Positions 54,686 through 63,840 are shown, numbered from the stretch's first letter. The stretch: 64,000 nucleotides of DNA from Mycolicibacterium wolinskyi (GCF_002101965.1 NZ_LQQA01000015.1:738950-802949), one strand, 5' to 3'. The notes: a model not told the origin generated them from the letters alone. Made by a program: numbers and translations.

Positions 54686-54754
54686 GACCTGAATCGTAGG
54701 AGCATCTGTGAAACTTTGGAAGAGGGTTCTACGAAACTGGGGTAGCCTTCCAAG
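54686..54754. promoter_or_regulatory. Divergent Rieske/TetR promoter with a TTGGAAG inverted repeat
   Basis: TTGGAAG (54716-54722) is inverted against CTTCCAA (54747-54753) with 24 bases between, and GAAACT occurs twice (from 54709 and 54732). TAGCCT (54743-54748) six bases before ATG 54755 fits a leaderless TetR transcript. The repeat is a candidate site for the TetR. Confidence 0.5.
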
Positions 54755-55405
54755 ATGACCGAGGTCACCGCGCGTCGCACCAATCGGCGCGGCGTCGCGA
54801 CCCGCGAGAACATGCTCGAGGCCGCGCTCAAGGCGCTGGCCACCGGCGATCCGGGAGCGGTGTCGGCCAACCGCATCGCCAAGGAGATCGGCGCGACCTG
54901 GGGTGCGGTGAAATACCAGTTCGGCGATATCGACGGCTTCTGGGCCGCGGTGCTGCACCGCACCGCCGAACGTCGCGCAGGTGTGCTCGGACGCCACGAC
55001 AGCGGTGCGCCGCTGCGGCAACGGGTCGCCGGGATCATCGACCTGCTCTACGACGGGCTCACCGCGAGTGATTCCCGCGCGATCGAGAACCTGCGGGCCG
55101 CGCTGCCGCGGGACCGGGACGAACTCGAGCGGCTCTACCCCAAGACGGCCGCCGAACTGCAGTCCTGGGGCCAGGGCTGGCTTGAGACGTGCCAGCAAGC
55201 TTTCGCCGATCTTGATGTGGACCCCGAACGGGTGCGGGAGGTCGCGTCGCTCATTCCGGGTGCGATGCGCGGCATCGCCTCCGAGCGGCAACTCGGCACC
55301 TATTCCGACCTGGACTTGGCGCGGCGAGGCCTCACGAACGCGATTGTGATGTACCTGGAGGGCTCCGGGTCAGGGCGATCTGAGCAACCAGTAATCGGGT
55401 TGTGA
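54755..55405 (+). CDS. TetR-family transcriptional regulator
   Basis: 216 residues. Basic N-terminus, helix-turn-helix (ANRIAKEIGATWGAVKYQFGDIDGFW, about 38-65) and a TetR ligand domain ending in a Gly/Ser-rich tail. Divergent from the Rieske/DapB-like unit, which it probably represses. The ligand may be a steroid- or terpenoid-type substrate of that unit (inference). Confidence 0.86.
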   Translation: MTEVTARRTNRRGVATRENMLEAALKALATGDPGAVSANRIAKEIGATWGAVKYQFGDIDGFWAAVLHRTAERRAGVLGRHDSGAPLRQRVAGIIDLLYDGLTASDSRAIENLRAALPRDRDELERLYPKTAAELQSWGQGWLETCQQAFADLDVDPERVREVASLIPGAMRGIASERQLGTYSDLDLARRGLTNAIVMYLEGSGSGRSEQPVIGL

Positions 55406-55453
55406 CCTCATAGAGTTGAGGCATTTGCGCTACCAACAAGTAGGCTAGGCCCG

Positions 55454-56317
55454 ATGGTCCCGCTCTGGTTCACGCTGTCCGCACTCTGCTTCGTGGGTGC
55501 GGCCGTGCTGCTGTATGTCGACATCGATCGTCGACGCGGGTTGGGGCGTCGCCGTAAGTCGTGGGCGAAGTCGCATGGCTTCGACTACGAGCACGAGTCG
55601 GACGAGATCCTCAAGCGCTGGAAGCGCGGGGTGATGTCGACCGTCGGCGATGTCACGGCCAAGAACGTCGTGCTCGGCCAGATCCGTGGCGAGGCGGTGT
55701 TCATCTTCGACATCGAAGAGGTCGCCACCGTGATCGCGCTGCACCGCAAGGTCGGCACCAACGTCGTGGTCGACCTGCGCCTCAAAGGCATCAAGGAGCC
55801 GCGCGAGAACGACATCTGGCTGCTCGGCGCGATCGGCCCGCGAATGGTGTACTCCACCAACCTCGATGCGGCCCGCCGCGCGTGCGATCGCCGGATGGTG
55901 ACATTCGCCCACACCGCACCCGACTGCGCCGAGATCATGTGGAACGAGCAGCACTGGACGCTCGTCAGCATGCCGGTCACGAGCACCCGCGCCCAATGGG
56001 ACGAGGGTCTGCGCACCGTCCGGCAGTTCAACGACCTCCTTCGGGTGTTGCCGCCTGTTCCGCAGAACGGCGCAGCGCCGGCCGGCCAGCCCGGCCAGTC
56101 GCCACTCGCGCGGCGTGCGGGCTCGCCCAGCCGTCCGCTGGCACCGACACCGGCGGGCCGCCGCGAGCTGCCGCCTGGACGTACCGACATGCCTCCAAGC
56201 CGTGGTGACGTGGGTCGATACGCCCAACAGCGCCCTGACGTCGGCCGGTCGGATTCGATCCGCAGGCCTCCGCCGCCGGCCCGCAACATGCGTCAGGCGC
56301 CGCACTACCAGCGCTAG
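55454..56317 (+). CDS. ttfA: TtfA: trehalose monomycolate transport factor A
   Basis: 287 residues. A single N-terminal membrane segment (PLWFTLSALCFVGAAVLLYV) is followed by a basic stretch (DRRRGLGRRRK), a cytoplasmic domain (about 35-200) and a Pro/Arg-rich disordered tail (about 200-287). It matches the mycobacterial protein encoded near clpB (Rv0383c; MSMEG_0736 by memory), which binds and supports MmpL3 in exporting trehalose monomycolate and is essential in M. smegmatis. TAGGCT (55441-55446), seven bases before the ATG, and the lack of a Shine-Dalgarno suggest a leaderless mRNA. Confidence 0.88.
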   Translation: MVPLWFTLSALCFVGAAVLLYVDIDRRRGLGRRRKSWAKSHGFDYEHESDEILKRWKRGVMSTVGDVTAKNVVLGQIRGEAVFIFDIEEVATVIALHRKVGTNVVVDLRLKGIKEPRENDIWLLGAIGPRMVYSTNLDAARRACDRRMVTFAHTAPDCAEIMWNEQHWTLVSMPVTSTRAQWDEGLRTVRQFNDLLRVLPPVPQNGAAPAGQPGQSPLARRAGSPSRPLAPTPAGRRELPPGRTDMPPSRGDVGRYAQQRPDVGRSDSIRRPPPPARNMRQAPHYQR

Positions 56318-56352
56318 CCGGGCCGCATCGGGGGTTCAGTACCCTCTAGGTC

Positions 56353-57129
56353 ATGTCCCGCCCCGTCGCCCTGATCACCGGACCGACATCGGGGCTCGGC
56401 GCCGGTTTCGCCCGGCGATATGCGCTCGAAGGCTATGACCTCGTACTGGTCGCGCGAGACGCGGCGCGGCTCGAACAACTGGCCGGCGAACTGCAGCATG
56501 AGGCCGGCGCAAGGGTCGAGGTGATACCTGCCGACCTGGCGGTCGCCGCCGACCGCGCCAAGGTCGCCGACCGGCTGCGGGCCGGTGTGCAGGTGCTCGT
56601 GAACAACGCGGGTTTCGGAACGTCGGGTGAGTTCTGGACGGCCGATTTCGCGCAATTGCAGGCTCAGCTCGACGTGAACGTGACGGCCGTGATGGAGCTG
56701 ACGCATGCCGCGTTGCCGTCCATGATCGCCGCTCGGTCCGGCAGCGTCATCAACGTCGCGAGTGTCGCGGGGCTCCTTCCCGGCCGCGGGTCGACGTACT
56801 CGGCCTCCAAGGCGTGGGTGATCGCATTCACCGAAGGGCTGGCCAACGGGCTGGATGGCACCGGCGTCGGTGTGCACGCGCTCTGCCCGGGATTCGTACA
56901 CACCGAATTCCACGCCCGGGCCGGTATCGACATGGCGGGTACGCCGTCGTTTCTGTGGCTCGAGGTCGACGACGTCGTACGCGACTGCCTGGCGGGAGTA
57001 GCCGCAGGCAAGGTCGTTATCGTGCCAGGACTGCAATACAAAGCGCTGACCACCGGAGGCCGGATGGTGCCGCGAAACCTGGTGCGCGCAATAACGAAGG
57101 TGGTGGGCAAGGGCCGTGAGAGAACCTGA
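56353..57129 (+). CDS. SDR-family oxidoreductase
   Basis: 258 residues. Cofactor motif TGPTSGLG, NNAGFG, catalytic Ser in NVASVAG, Tyr/Lys in YSASKAW and PGFVHTEF. Classical short-chain dehydrogenase of the DltE-like group that acts on fatty-acyl or hydroxy compounds. A -10 TACCCT (56340-56345) seven bases before ATG 56353 suggests a leaderless transcript. It is 35 bp after ttfA. Confidence 0.86.
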   Translation: MSRPVALITGPTSGLGAGFARRYALEGYDLVLVARDAARLEQLAGELQHEAGARVEVIPADLAVAADRAKVADRLRAGVQVLVNNAGFGTSGEFWTADFAQLQAQLDVNVTAVMELTHAALPSMIAARSGSVINVASVAGLLPGRGSTYSASKAWVIAFTEGLANGLDGTGVGVHALCPGFVHTEFHARAGIDMAGTPSFLWLEVDDVVRDCLAGVAAGKVVIVPGLQYKALTTGGRMVPRNLVRAITKVVGKGRERT

Positions 57130-57147
57130 GGCACAACCCCGCAACCG

Positions 57148-58050
57148 GTGCGGGCGCTGATCGGAGCGGTGACGGCGATGCTTCTCGTCGTCACCGCCAC
57201 AGTGACCGGCTGCTCGACAGACGACAAACCCGAGAGCACATACGAGGCGCAGACCGCATCGCTCGGGGAATCGCTGAACCTGCTCGGCTGGACCATCACG
57301 ACGTCGAACCTGCGTTTCGACGCCGAGCACGTGCTCGTCGACGTCGAGGCCACGGCATCGGGCGGCGAACACGCCAAACCCGAGGACATCCGGTTCGGCC
57401 TGTACGGCGCGTTGGCGCATCCGATCGAGGCCAACGCGATCGGCGGGTGTACCGGCGTGACCAGCCTGGCGCTTCAACCGCTCTCGGCGCCCTCGCCCGA
57501 CAAGCTCAGCGGCACAGTATGTTTGGGTCCGCTGCGGGATCAAAGCCAGGTGCGTGGCGTCTACGCGTATTCACCGCGTGAGCGGATCGCCGGCACCACC
57601 GTCGCCTATGCCGCGGCATTCCCGGTCGGTGTCCTGCCGACCAACGTCAACGACACCGGCTTGACCATCAAGACGGCGAGCGTCGACGGCTTCAGCGCCG
57701 ATGGTGCGCAGTTGGCGCCGACGGCTCTCGGTGAACCCGACGCTTTCACCGGTAACGGCTACATGCTGCTCGGACTCGAAATCGACGGTCTCGCCGCACG
57801 TTACCGCGAGGATTCGGCCCGGCGCGGGGGCCCGCTCATGGTGGTCGCGGCCCCGACCCTGCCTCCGCCCGGACTCAGCCATGCCTGCTCGGTGTACGGC
57901 GCATCGGTGCTCGTGCTGCCTGACGCATCGCGTGACGCGGTGAACCTACGGGCATCGCTGTGCACACAGGGCGAGATCAACGCCGCGCTGCTGTACGCGA
58001 CGGTGTCGCTGATCGGCACGCAGGCGGCACTGTGGACCACCGGTGACTGA
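57148..58050 (+). CDS. Secreted lipoprotein (Rv0381c-like), function unknown
   Basis: 300 residues from GTG 57148. Signal peptide MRALIGAVTAMLLVVTATVTGC with lipidated Cys22. The mature part is a beta-rich domain of about 275 residues containing three or four Cys (GGCTGVTS, GTVCLGP, HACSVYG, SLCTQG) that may form disulfides. By position before the TrmH gene it corresponds to Rv0381c of M. tuberculosis. No enzyme motif is seen. It overlaps the TrmH start by 8 bp, so the genes are co-translated. Confidence 0.72.
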   Translation: MRALIGAVTAMLLVVTATVTGCSTDDKPESTYEAQTASLGESLNLLGWTITTSNLRFDAEHVLVDVEATASGGEHAKPEDIRFGLYGALAHPIEANAIGGCTGVTSLALQPLSAPSPDKLSGTVCLGPLRDQSQVRGVYAYSPRERIAGTTVAYAAAFPVGVLPTNVNDTGLTIKTASVDGFSADGAQLAPTALGEPDAFTGNGYMLLGLEIDGLAARYREDSARRGGPLMVVAAPTLPPPGLSHACSVYGASVLVLPDASRDAVNLRASLCTQGEINAALLYATVSLIGTQAALWTTGD

Positions 58051-58687
58051 GCACGTCGGCCCCACCGAGTGGGGCGAAAGTCCCGGCGTCGGACCGTGGG
58101 TCGGCCCGCTGCCGGACGATCCGCGCTACGACCCCGAGCTGCTCCGATCCGGTGACACCCGCAATGTCGTTGACGCGTACCGGTATTGGAGTCGCGAGGC
58201 GATTATCGCCGACATCGATCAGCGTCGGCACCGGCTCCACATCGCGATCGAGAACTTCGGCAACGACGCCAACATCGGCGCGGTGGTGCGCACCGCCAAC
58301 GCGTTCGCCGTCGACACCGTCCACATCGTCGGCCGGCGGCGCTGGAACCGGCGCGGCGCCATGGTCACCGACCGCTACCAGCGGCTGCGCCACCACGACA
58401 CCACCGCCGAACTGCTCGGGTTCGCGAACGGCGCCGGGCTCACGGTCGTCGCGGTCGACAATGTTCCTGGTGCCGTGCGGCTGGAAGAGACTGAGCTGCC
58501 ACGGGACTGCCTGCTGGTATTCGGTCAGGAAGGCCCGGGCATCACGCCCGAGGCGCAGGCCGGCGCGGCGGTGACGGTGTCGATCGCGCAGTTCGGCTCC
58601 ACCCGCAGCATCAACGCCGGGGTCGCGGCCGGGATCGCCATGCACGCCTGGATCACTCGACATGCCGACATTTCGGAGGCCTGGTAG
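58043..58687 (+). CDS. TrmH/SpoU-family RNA 2'-O-methyltransferase
   Basis: 214 residues from GTG 58043. The three SPOUT motifs are clear: NFGNDANIGAVVRTANAF (motif 1), CLLVFGQEGPGIT (motif 2) and SIAQFGSTRSINAGVAAGI (motif 3), which form the S-adenosylmethionine-binding knot. A target of tRNA or rRNA ribose methylation is implied by family. Rv0380c is the probable counterpart. Confidence 0.9.
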   Translation: MTEHVGPTEWGESPGVGPWVGPLPDDPRYDPELLRSGDTRNVVDAYRYWSREAIIADIDQRRHRLHIAIENFGNDANIGAVVRTANAFAVDTVHIVGRRRWNRRGAMVTDRYQRLRHHDTTAELLGFANGAGLTVVAVDNVPGAVRLEETELPRDCLLVFGQEGPGITPEAQAGAAVTVSIAQFGSTRSINAGVAAGIAMHAWITRHADISEAW

Positions 58688-58702
58688 GGCAGGATCGTCC
58701 AT

Positions 58703-59800
58703 ATGGATCAGCTATGGGCTAACCGTGCGGCCAGCGCAGAAGCTGCGATCACCCAACGGCATCTGAAGAAACTCTGGGGCCTGCCCGGCACTCAACTCGG
58801 TGTGGTGGCCTGGCCGTCGACGAAGAAGTACCGCAATTTCGGGACCTGGCACTACTGGTGGCAGGCGCATCTGCTCGACTGCCTGATCGACGCGCAGGTG
58901 CGGGATCCGCAACCGGAGCGGAAGGTCAGAATCGAACGGCAGATTCGGGCGCACTGGCTGCGCAACACCGGATGGACCAACGACTACTACGACGACATGG
59001 CCTGGCTGGCATTGGCCATCGAACGGGCCGGGCGGCTCGCCGGTGTCGAGAAGCCCCGTGCACTCAAGACACTGTGTGACCAGCTGGTCAACGCGTGGGT
59101 GCCCGAAGACGGCGGTGGCATCCCGTGGCGCAAACAGGATCAGTTCTTCAACGCCCCCGCCAACGGTCCTGCCGGGATCTTCTTGGCCCGCTACGACGAT
59201 CGGCTGCGCCGCGCCCAGCAGATGGCGGACTGGATCGACGAGACGCTGATCGACCCGGACACCCACCTGGTGTTCGACGGCATCAAAGCCGGATCGATGG
59301 TGCGTGCGCAGTACACCTATTGCCAGGGTGTGGTGCTCGGGCTGGAAACCGAACTCGCGGTGCGGACCAAGGACGCCCGCCATTCCGAGCGGGTGCGCCG
59401 CCTGGTCGCCGCGGTCGAAAAGGAGATGACCACCGACGGCGTCATCAAGGGTGCGGGCGGCGGCGACGGCGGTCTGTTCAATGCGATCACGGCTCGCTAT
59501 CTCGCATTGGTGGCCACCACGCTGCCCGGGGACGCACCCGAGGACGCCGCGGCCCGTGATACCGCCCGTTCGATCGTGCTGAAGTCGGCGGAGTCGGCGT
59601 GGGACAACCGCCAGACCGTCGACGGCTTGCCGCTGTTCAGCGCGTTCTGGGATCGCACCGCCGAATTGCCCAGCGCGGCCGGCAAAGAGGCCGAGTTCGT
59701 CGAAGGCGCGGTCAACGCGTCGGCGATACCGGAACGCGACATGTCGGTGCAGGTGTCCGGCTGGATGCTGATGGAGGCCGCGCACACCCTGGCGGGTTAG
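58703..59800 (+). CDS. Glycoside hydrolase family 76 protein (Rv0365c-like)
   Basis: 365 residues of an alpha/alpha-barrel. The paired Asp typical of GH76 catalysis is in NDYYDDMAWLALA (D97-D98), with FGTWHYWWQAHLLDCLID at the first helices and GAGGGDGGLFNAITARYL later. GH76 enzymes act on alpha-1,6-mannans, which occur in mycobacterial lipomannan, but no signal peptide is present, so its substrate would have to be cytoplasmic. Lies between the TrmH and XdhC-like genes on the same strand. Confidence 0.82.
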   Translation: MDQLWANRAASAEAAITQRHLKKLWGLPGTQLGVVAWPSTKKYRNFGTWHYWWQAHLLDCLIDAQVRDPQPERKVRIERQIRAHWLRNTGWTNDYYDDMAWLALAIERAGRLAGVEKPRALKTLCDQLVNAWVPEDGGGIPWRKQDQFFNAPANGPAGIFLARYDDRLRRAQQMADWIDETLIDPDTHLVFDGIKAGSMVRAQYTYCQGVVLGLETELAVRTKDARHSERVRRLVAAVEKEMTTDGVIKGAGGGDGGLFNAITARYLALVATTLPGDAPEDAAARDTARSIVLKSAESAWDNRQTVDGLPLFSAFWDRTAELPSAAGKEAEFVEGAVNASAIPERDMSVQVSGWMLMEAAHTLAG

Positions 59801-59809
59801 GTTGTCACC

Positions 59810-60961
59810 GTGCGCGACGTGCTGAGCGAGCTGTTGGCAGTCTGGCGTGCCGGCGACACGGCGGGCTTGGCGACGGTGGTGCGGACGTTCCGGTCGGCGC
59901 CGCGCCCGGCGGGCGCCGCGATGGTCGTCGCACCCGACGGAACGGTCAGCGGATCGGTGTCGGGCGGATGCGTCGAAGGCGCGGTGTACGAGCTCGCCGG
60001 CGAGGTGGTCGCCGACGGCGCGCCGGTGCTGCAGCGCTACGGCGTCAGCGACGACGATGCGTTCGCGGTCGGGTTGACCTGCGGCGGTGTGCTCGATGTG
60101 TTCGTCGAGGCAGTGTCGCGACGGACGTTCCCCGAACTGGAAGCGCTCGTCGGCGACATCGAGGAACACCGGCCCGCGGCGACGGCAACCGTCGTCGCCC
60201 ATCCCGACCCGGCGTGGGTGGGCCGTCGACTGGTCATCCGCACCGACGAGGTCACCGGCACGCTCGGATCGGCGCGGGCCGACGCCGCCGTCACCGACGA
60301 TGCGCGCGGCCTGCTCGACACCGGCCGCAGCGGCGTGCTGACGTTCGGTCCGGATGGTGAGCGGCGCGGCGAGGGCATGGACGTGTTCGTCGCCAGCTTC
60401 GCCCCGCGCCCGCGCATGCTGGTGTTCGGCGCCATCGACTTCGCCGCGGCGGTCGCGCGCCAGGGATCCCTGCTCGGCTATCGCGTCACGGTGTGCGATG
60501 CGCGCCCGGTCTTTGCGACCAAGGCCCGGTTCCCGACCGCCGACGAAGTGGTCGTCGAATGGCCCAACCGCTACCTGGCCGCACAGCAGGCCGCAGGCGA
60601 CATCGACAGCCGCACGGTGATCTGCGTGCTCACGCACGACCCGAAGTTCGACGTGCCGCTGCTGGAGGTGGCGCTGCGCCTGCCCGAGGTCGGCTACATC
60701 GGTGCGATGGGCTCGCGGCGCACACATGAGGACCGGATGGCCCGGCTGCGCGAAGCCGGCCTGAACGACGACGAACTCGCGCGCCTGTCGAGCCCCATCG
60801 GCTTGGACCTCGGCGCCAGGACACCCGAGGAGACGGCGGTCTCGATCGCGGCGGAGATCATCGCCCAGCGCTGGGGCGGGACTGGTAGGCCACTCGCCGA
60901 CACCGGTGGCCGCATTCACCACGAACACAACGAGTCCAACGAATTGAGGAGTGGTCAGTGA
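59810..60961 (+). CDS. XdhC/CoxI-family protein (Rv0376c-like)
   Basis: 383 residues from GTG 59810. The N-terminal XdhC_CoxI domain contains the characteristic VSGSVSGGCVEGAVYE and LTCGGVLDVF; the C-terminal Rossmann-like XdhC_C domain has VFGAIDFAAAVA, FDVPLLEVALR and GYIGAMGSRRTHEDR. Such proteins load or sulfurate the molybdenum cofactor for hydroxylases such as CO or xanthine dehydrogenase. No molybdo-hydroxylase gene is in view. TAGGTT six bases before the GTG fits leaderless expression. Stop overlaps the next start (GTGA). Confidence 0.85.
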   Translation: MRDVLSELLAVWRAGDTAGLATVVRTFRSAPRPAGAAMVVAPDGTVSGSVSGGCVEGAVYELAGEVVADGAPVLQRYGVSDDDAFAVGLTCGGVLDVFVEAVSRRTFPELEALVGDIEEHRPAATATVVAHPDPAWVGRRLVIRTDEVTGTLGSARADAAVTDDARGLLDTGRSGVLTFGPDGERRGEGMDVFVASFAPRPRMLVFGAIDFAAAVARQGSLLGYRVTVCDARPVFATKARFPTADEVVVEWPNRYLAAQQAAGDIDSRTVICVLTHDPKFDVPLLEVALRLPEVGYIGAMGSRRTHEDRMARLREAGLNDDELARLSSPIGLDLGARTPEETAVSIAAEIIAQRWGGTGRPLADTGGRIHHEHNESNELRSGQ

Positions 60962-61860
60962 CCGAACGCGCCCGTATCGATTTTCCCGCCCGCATCGGCG
61001 TGTGGTGGGCCAGTGACACCTGGTCGATGCCCGAAGCGCAGCAGGTCGCGCGGGACATTGAGGCACTCGGCTACGGGTCGTTGTTCCTGCCCGAGGTTGT
61101 GGGCAAGGACGCGTTGACGCAGTCGGCGGCCTTTTTGGCCGCGACGGACCGGCTGGTGATCGGCACCGGCATCGCCAACATCCACGTCCGGGTGCCGTCG
61201 GCCGCCGAATCCGGCGCACGCACCCTGACGGCGCTCAATCCGGGCCGGTTCGTGCTCGGCCTCGGCGTGAGCCACGGCCCGCTGGTCGAACACGGGCTGG
61301 GCGGGACCTATGCCAAGCCGCTGGCCACCATGCGTACTTACCTCGACCGCATGGCCGCGGTGCCCGAACAGATCGAGCCGGGCGTCGGGCGTCCGCCGCG
61401 ACTGCTGGCCGCACTCGGGCCGAAGATGATCGAGCTGTCCGGCATCCACGCCGACGGCGCGCATCCGTACCTCGTCACGCCCGCACACACCGCGACCACC
61501 CGGGAAATTCTCGGCCAGGACCGTTGGGTGGTTTCCGAGCAGGCCGTCGCCATCGGCGGTGACGAGGCCGACCAACTCGCCCGGGCGCACACCCACCTCG
61601 AGGTCTACAGCGGGCTGCCGAACTACCGGAACTCGTGGCTGCGCCAGGGCTTCGACGAATCGGATCTGGTTCGGGGCGGCTCGGACCGGCTCGCCCGCGG
61701 GCTCGTCGGGATGGGCTCGACCGAACAGGCCGCCGCGGCGATCACCGCACACCTCGATGCGGGCGCCGATCACGTCGTCGTGCAGGCGCTCGGCGAAAAC
61801 CCGACCGCGGATCCGCGCCCGGCGTTGCGGGAACTCGCGGGGGCGCTCGGCCTCGGCTAG
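60958..61860 (+). CDS. LLM-class F420-dependent oxidoreductase (TIGR03620-like)
   Basis: 300 residues from GTG 60958. Motifs IGVWWASDTWSMPEAQQVARDIEALGYGSLFLPEVVGKDAL, VLGLGVSHGPLVEHGLG, AALGPKMIELSG and GADHVVVQALGENP mark a luciferase-like F420 enzyme, paralogous to that at 51698. Substrate unknown. Tail-to-tail overlap of four bases with the DedA gene. Confidence 0.87.
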   Translation: MTERARIDFPARIGVWWASDTWSMPEAQQVARDIEALGYGSLFLPEVVGKDALTQSAAFLAATDRLVIGTGIANIHVRVPSAAESGARTLTALNPGRFVLGLGVSHGPLVEHGLGGTYAKPLATMRTYLDRMAAVPEQIEPGVGRPPRLLAALGPKMIELSGIHADGAHPYLVTPAHTATTREILGQDRWVVSEQAVAIGGDEADQLARAHTHLEVYSGLPNYRNSWLRQGFDESDLVRGGSDRLARGLVGMGSTEQAAAAITAHLDAGADHVVVQALGENPTADPRPALRELAGALGLG

Positions 61861-62570
61861 GACGCCTCGGCCGCGGTGGCTTCGGTCGCCGCGGCCCGCT
61901 TGGCGGCGCGCCGCCGCTTGTACCACTCGATGAACATCGGGGCCACCGATGCCACCACGATGAGGATGAAGATCGGTTCCAGCAGTTTCTGGATGATCTC
62001 GAAACTGCCCAGCCAGTAGCCGAGCAGGGTCAGCCCGACACCCCAGATGACCGCGCCGAGGACGTTGAAGAACGTGAACACCGGGTAGCGCATCTTGGCG
62101 GCGCCCGCGGTGATCGGCGCGAGGGTGCGCACAATCGGGACGAAGCGTGCGATGACGATCGCGAACGGGCCGCGTTGTTCGAAGAAGACGTGCGCCTCGT
62201 CGAGGTACTTCTGTTTGAGCACCCTGGCGTTCGGCTTGAACATCGAGGTGCCGATCGTGCGGCCGATGAAGTAGCCGACCTGGCCACCGAGGACTGCCGC
62301 GATCGGAATGCCCACCAGCAGGTGCCACAGCTCGAAGTTGGCGTGCACGGCCTCGCCCTGGGCCGCCGTACCTGCGGCGAGCATGCCCGCCACGAACAGC
62401 AGCGAGTCGCCGGGCAGGATCGGGAACAGCACACCGGACTCGACGAAGACGACGACAAGGATGCCCACCAGGGCCCATGTCCCGAAGTAACCGATGAGGT
62501 TGATCGGGTCCATGAAATCGGGCATGAGCGCCAGATTGGTCGTAACCTCTGGGAGGGCGGTGTCGATCAC
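61857..62570 (-). CDS. DedA-family membrane protein
   Basis: 237 residues from GTG 62570; the ATG at 62615 would leave only 26 bp for two divergent promoters and lacks support. The DedA core is clear: VESGVLFPILPGDSLLFVAGML, a re-entrant-loop region, then FFEQRGPFAIVIARFVPIVRTLAPITAGAAKM and NVLGAVIWGVGLTLLGYWLG. DedA proteins are inner-membrane transporters that move undecaprenyl phosphate or phospholipid head-group lipids and support envelope homeostasis. A basic C-terminal tail (KRRRAAKRAA) faces the cytoplasm. Confidence 0.87.
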   Translation of the reverse strand: MIDTALPEVTTNLALMPDFMDPINLIGYFGTWALVGILVVVFVESGVLFPILPGDSLLFVAGMLAAGTAAQGEAVHANFELWHLLVGIPIAAVLGGQVGYFIGRTIGTSMFKPNARVLKQKYLDEAHVFFEQRGPFAIVIARFVPIVRTLAPITAGAAKMRYPVFTFFNVLGAVIWGVGLTLLGYWLGSFEIIQKLLEPIFILIVVASVAPMFIEWYKRRRAAKRAAATEATAAEAS

Positions 62571-62641
62571 GACTCCCAAGGGTACCTGGGGCGTGCCACC
62601 GGCCAATTTCTGCAATAAGAGACCTCGGAAGGAAATTTCAC

Positions 62642-63679
62642 ATGCCTATCGCCACGCCTGAGGTCTATGCCGAGATGCTGGGCCGGGCCAAAGAGCATTC
62701 GTTCGCGTTCCCGGCGATCAACTGTGTGGGTTCCGAGAGCATCAACGCCGCCATCAAGGGCTTCGCCGACGCGGGCAGCGACGGCATCATCCAGTTCTCC
62801 ACCGGAGGCGCCGAGTTCGGCTCGGGCCTCGGAGTCAAGGACATGGTGACCGGTGCGGTCGCGCTGGCCGAGTTCGCGCACGTGATCGCCGAGAAGTATC
62901 CGATCACCGTGGCCCTGCACACCGACCACTGCCCGAAGGACAAGCTCGACACCTACGTGCGTCCGCTGCTGGCGATCTCTGCCGAGCGCGTCGCGGCAGG
63001 TCGCAACCCGCTGTTCCAGTCGCACATGTGGGACGGCTCCGCTGTCCCGATCGACGAGAACCTCTCGATCGCGCAAGAACTGCTCAAGCAGGCCGCGGCC
63101 GCCAAGATCATCCTCGAAGTCGAGATCGGAGTCGTCGGCGGCGAGGAGGACGGTGTCGAGGCCGAGATCAACGAGAAGCTCTACACGTCGTCCGAGGATT
63201 TCGAGAAGACCATCGACGCGTTGGGGGCCGGTGAGCACGGCAAGTACCTGCTGGCGGCGACGTTCGGCAACGTGCACGGCGTGTACAAGCCCGGCAACGT
63301 GGTGCTCAAGCCCGAGGTGCTCGCCGAGGGGCAGCGCGTGGCCGCGGCCAAGCTCGGATTGGGCGACGGCGCAAAGCCTTTCGACTTCGTGTTCCACGGC
63401 GGCTCGGGCTCACTGAAGTCCGAGATCGAGGATTCGCTCAAGTACGGCGTGGTGAAGATGAACGTCGACACCGACACCCAGTACGCGTTCACCCGGCCGG
63501 TCGCCGCGCATATGTTCACCAACTACGACGGCGTGCTCAAGGTCGACGGCGAGGTGGGCAACAAGAAGACCTACGACCCGCGCAGCTACCTGAAGAAGGC
63601 CGAGGCGTCGATGTCCGAGCGTGTCGTCGAGGCGTGCAATGACCTGCACAGCGCCGGTCGCAGCGTCACCGGTGGGTAG
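62642..63679 (+). CDS. fba: Fructose-bisphosphate aldolase, class II
   Basis: 345 residues. Class II signature ALHTDHCPKD with catalytic D95 and zinc ligand H96, further zinc ligands in FGNVHGVYKPGN and FVFHGGSGS, and the phosphate-binding GGSGS and NVDTDTQ. Zn-dependent cleavage of fructose 1,6-bisphosphate in glycolysis and gluconeogenesis. A GGAAGGA Shine-Dalgarno precedes ATG 62642. Same pairing of DedA and fba genes as Rv0364/Rv0363c. Confidence 0.97.
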   Translation: MPIATPEVYAEMLGRAKEHSFAFPAINCVGSESINAAIKGFADAGSDGIIQFSTGGAEFGSGLGVKDMVTGAVALAEFAHVIAEKYPITVALHTDHCPKDKLDTYVRPLLAISAERVAAGRNPLFQSHMWDGSAVPIDENLSIAQELLKQAAAAKIILEVEIGVVGGEEDGVEAEINEKLYTSSEDFEKTIDALGAGEHGKYLLAATFGNVHGVYKPGNVVLKPEVLAEGQRVAAAKLGLGDGAKPFDFVFHGGSGSLKSEIEDSLKYGVVKMNVDTDTQYAFTRPVAAHMFTNYDGVLKVDGEVGNKKTYDPRSYLKKAEASMSERVVEACNDLHSAGRSVTGG

Positions 63680-63686
63680 TTCTCGT

Positions 63687-63840
63687 CCTGCCCGCCTGTG
63701 AGCGACATTGTCGCGGAAACCGCCTCGTGAGTCGCGTGGGTCACTTGGGCACCACAGTCCGGACCTCGTCCGTCACGTCGGTCGTAAGAGCCTCTTGCGC
63801 AACGGTTTTCGGCCTGCCCGCCTATGAGCGACATTGTCGC
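63687..63840 (+). repeat. Two direct copies of a 28-base hairpin element after fba
   Basis: Copies at 63687-63714 and 63813-63840 differ at one base. Each contains GAGCGACATTGTCGC, which can fold on itself; the second copy continues into TCGCGGGCGG, lengthening the stem (GAGCGAC-ATT-GTCGCTC flanked by CCCGC and GCGGG). Confidence 0.75.

Noticed and set aside
58712..61219. Open frame of about 835 codons antisense to the GH76, XdhC-like and LLM genes
   Set aside because: The three sense genes have clear family motifs; the antisense product is Arg/His/Gly-rich shadow sequence.
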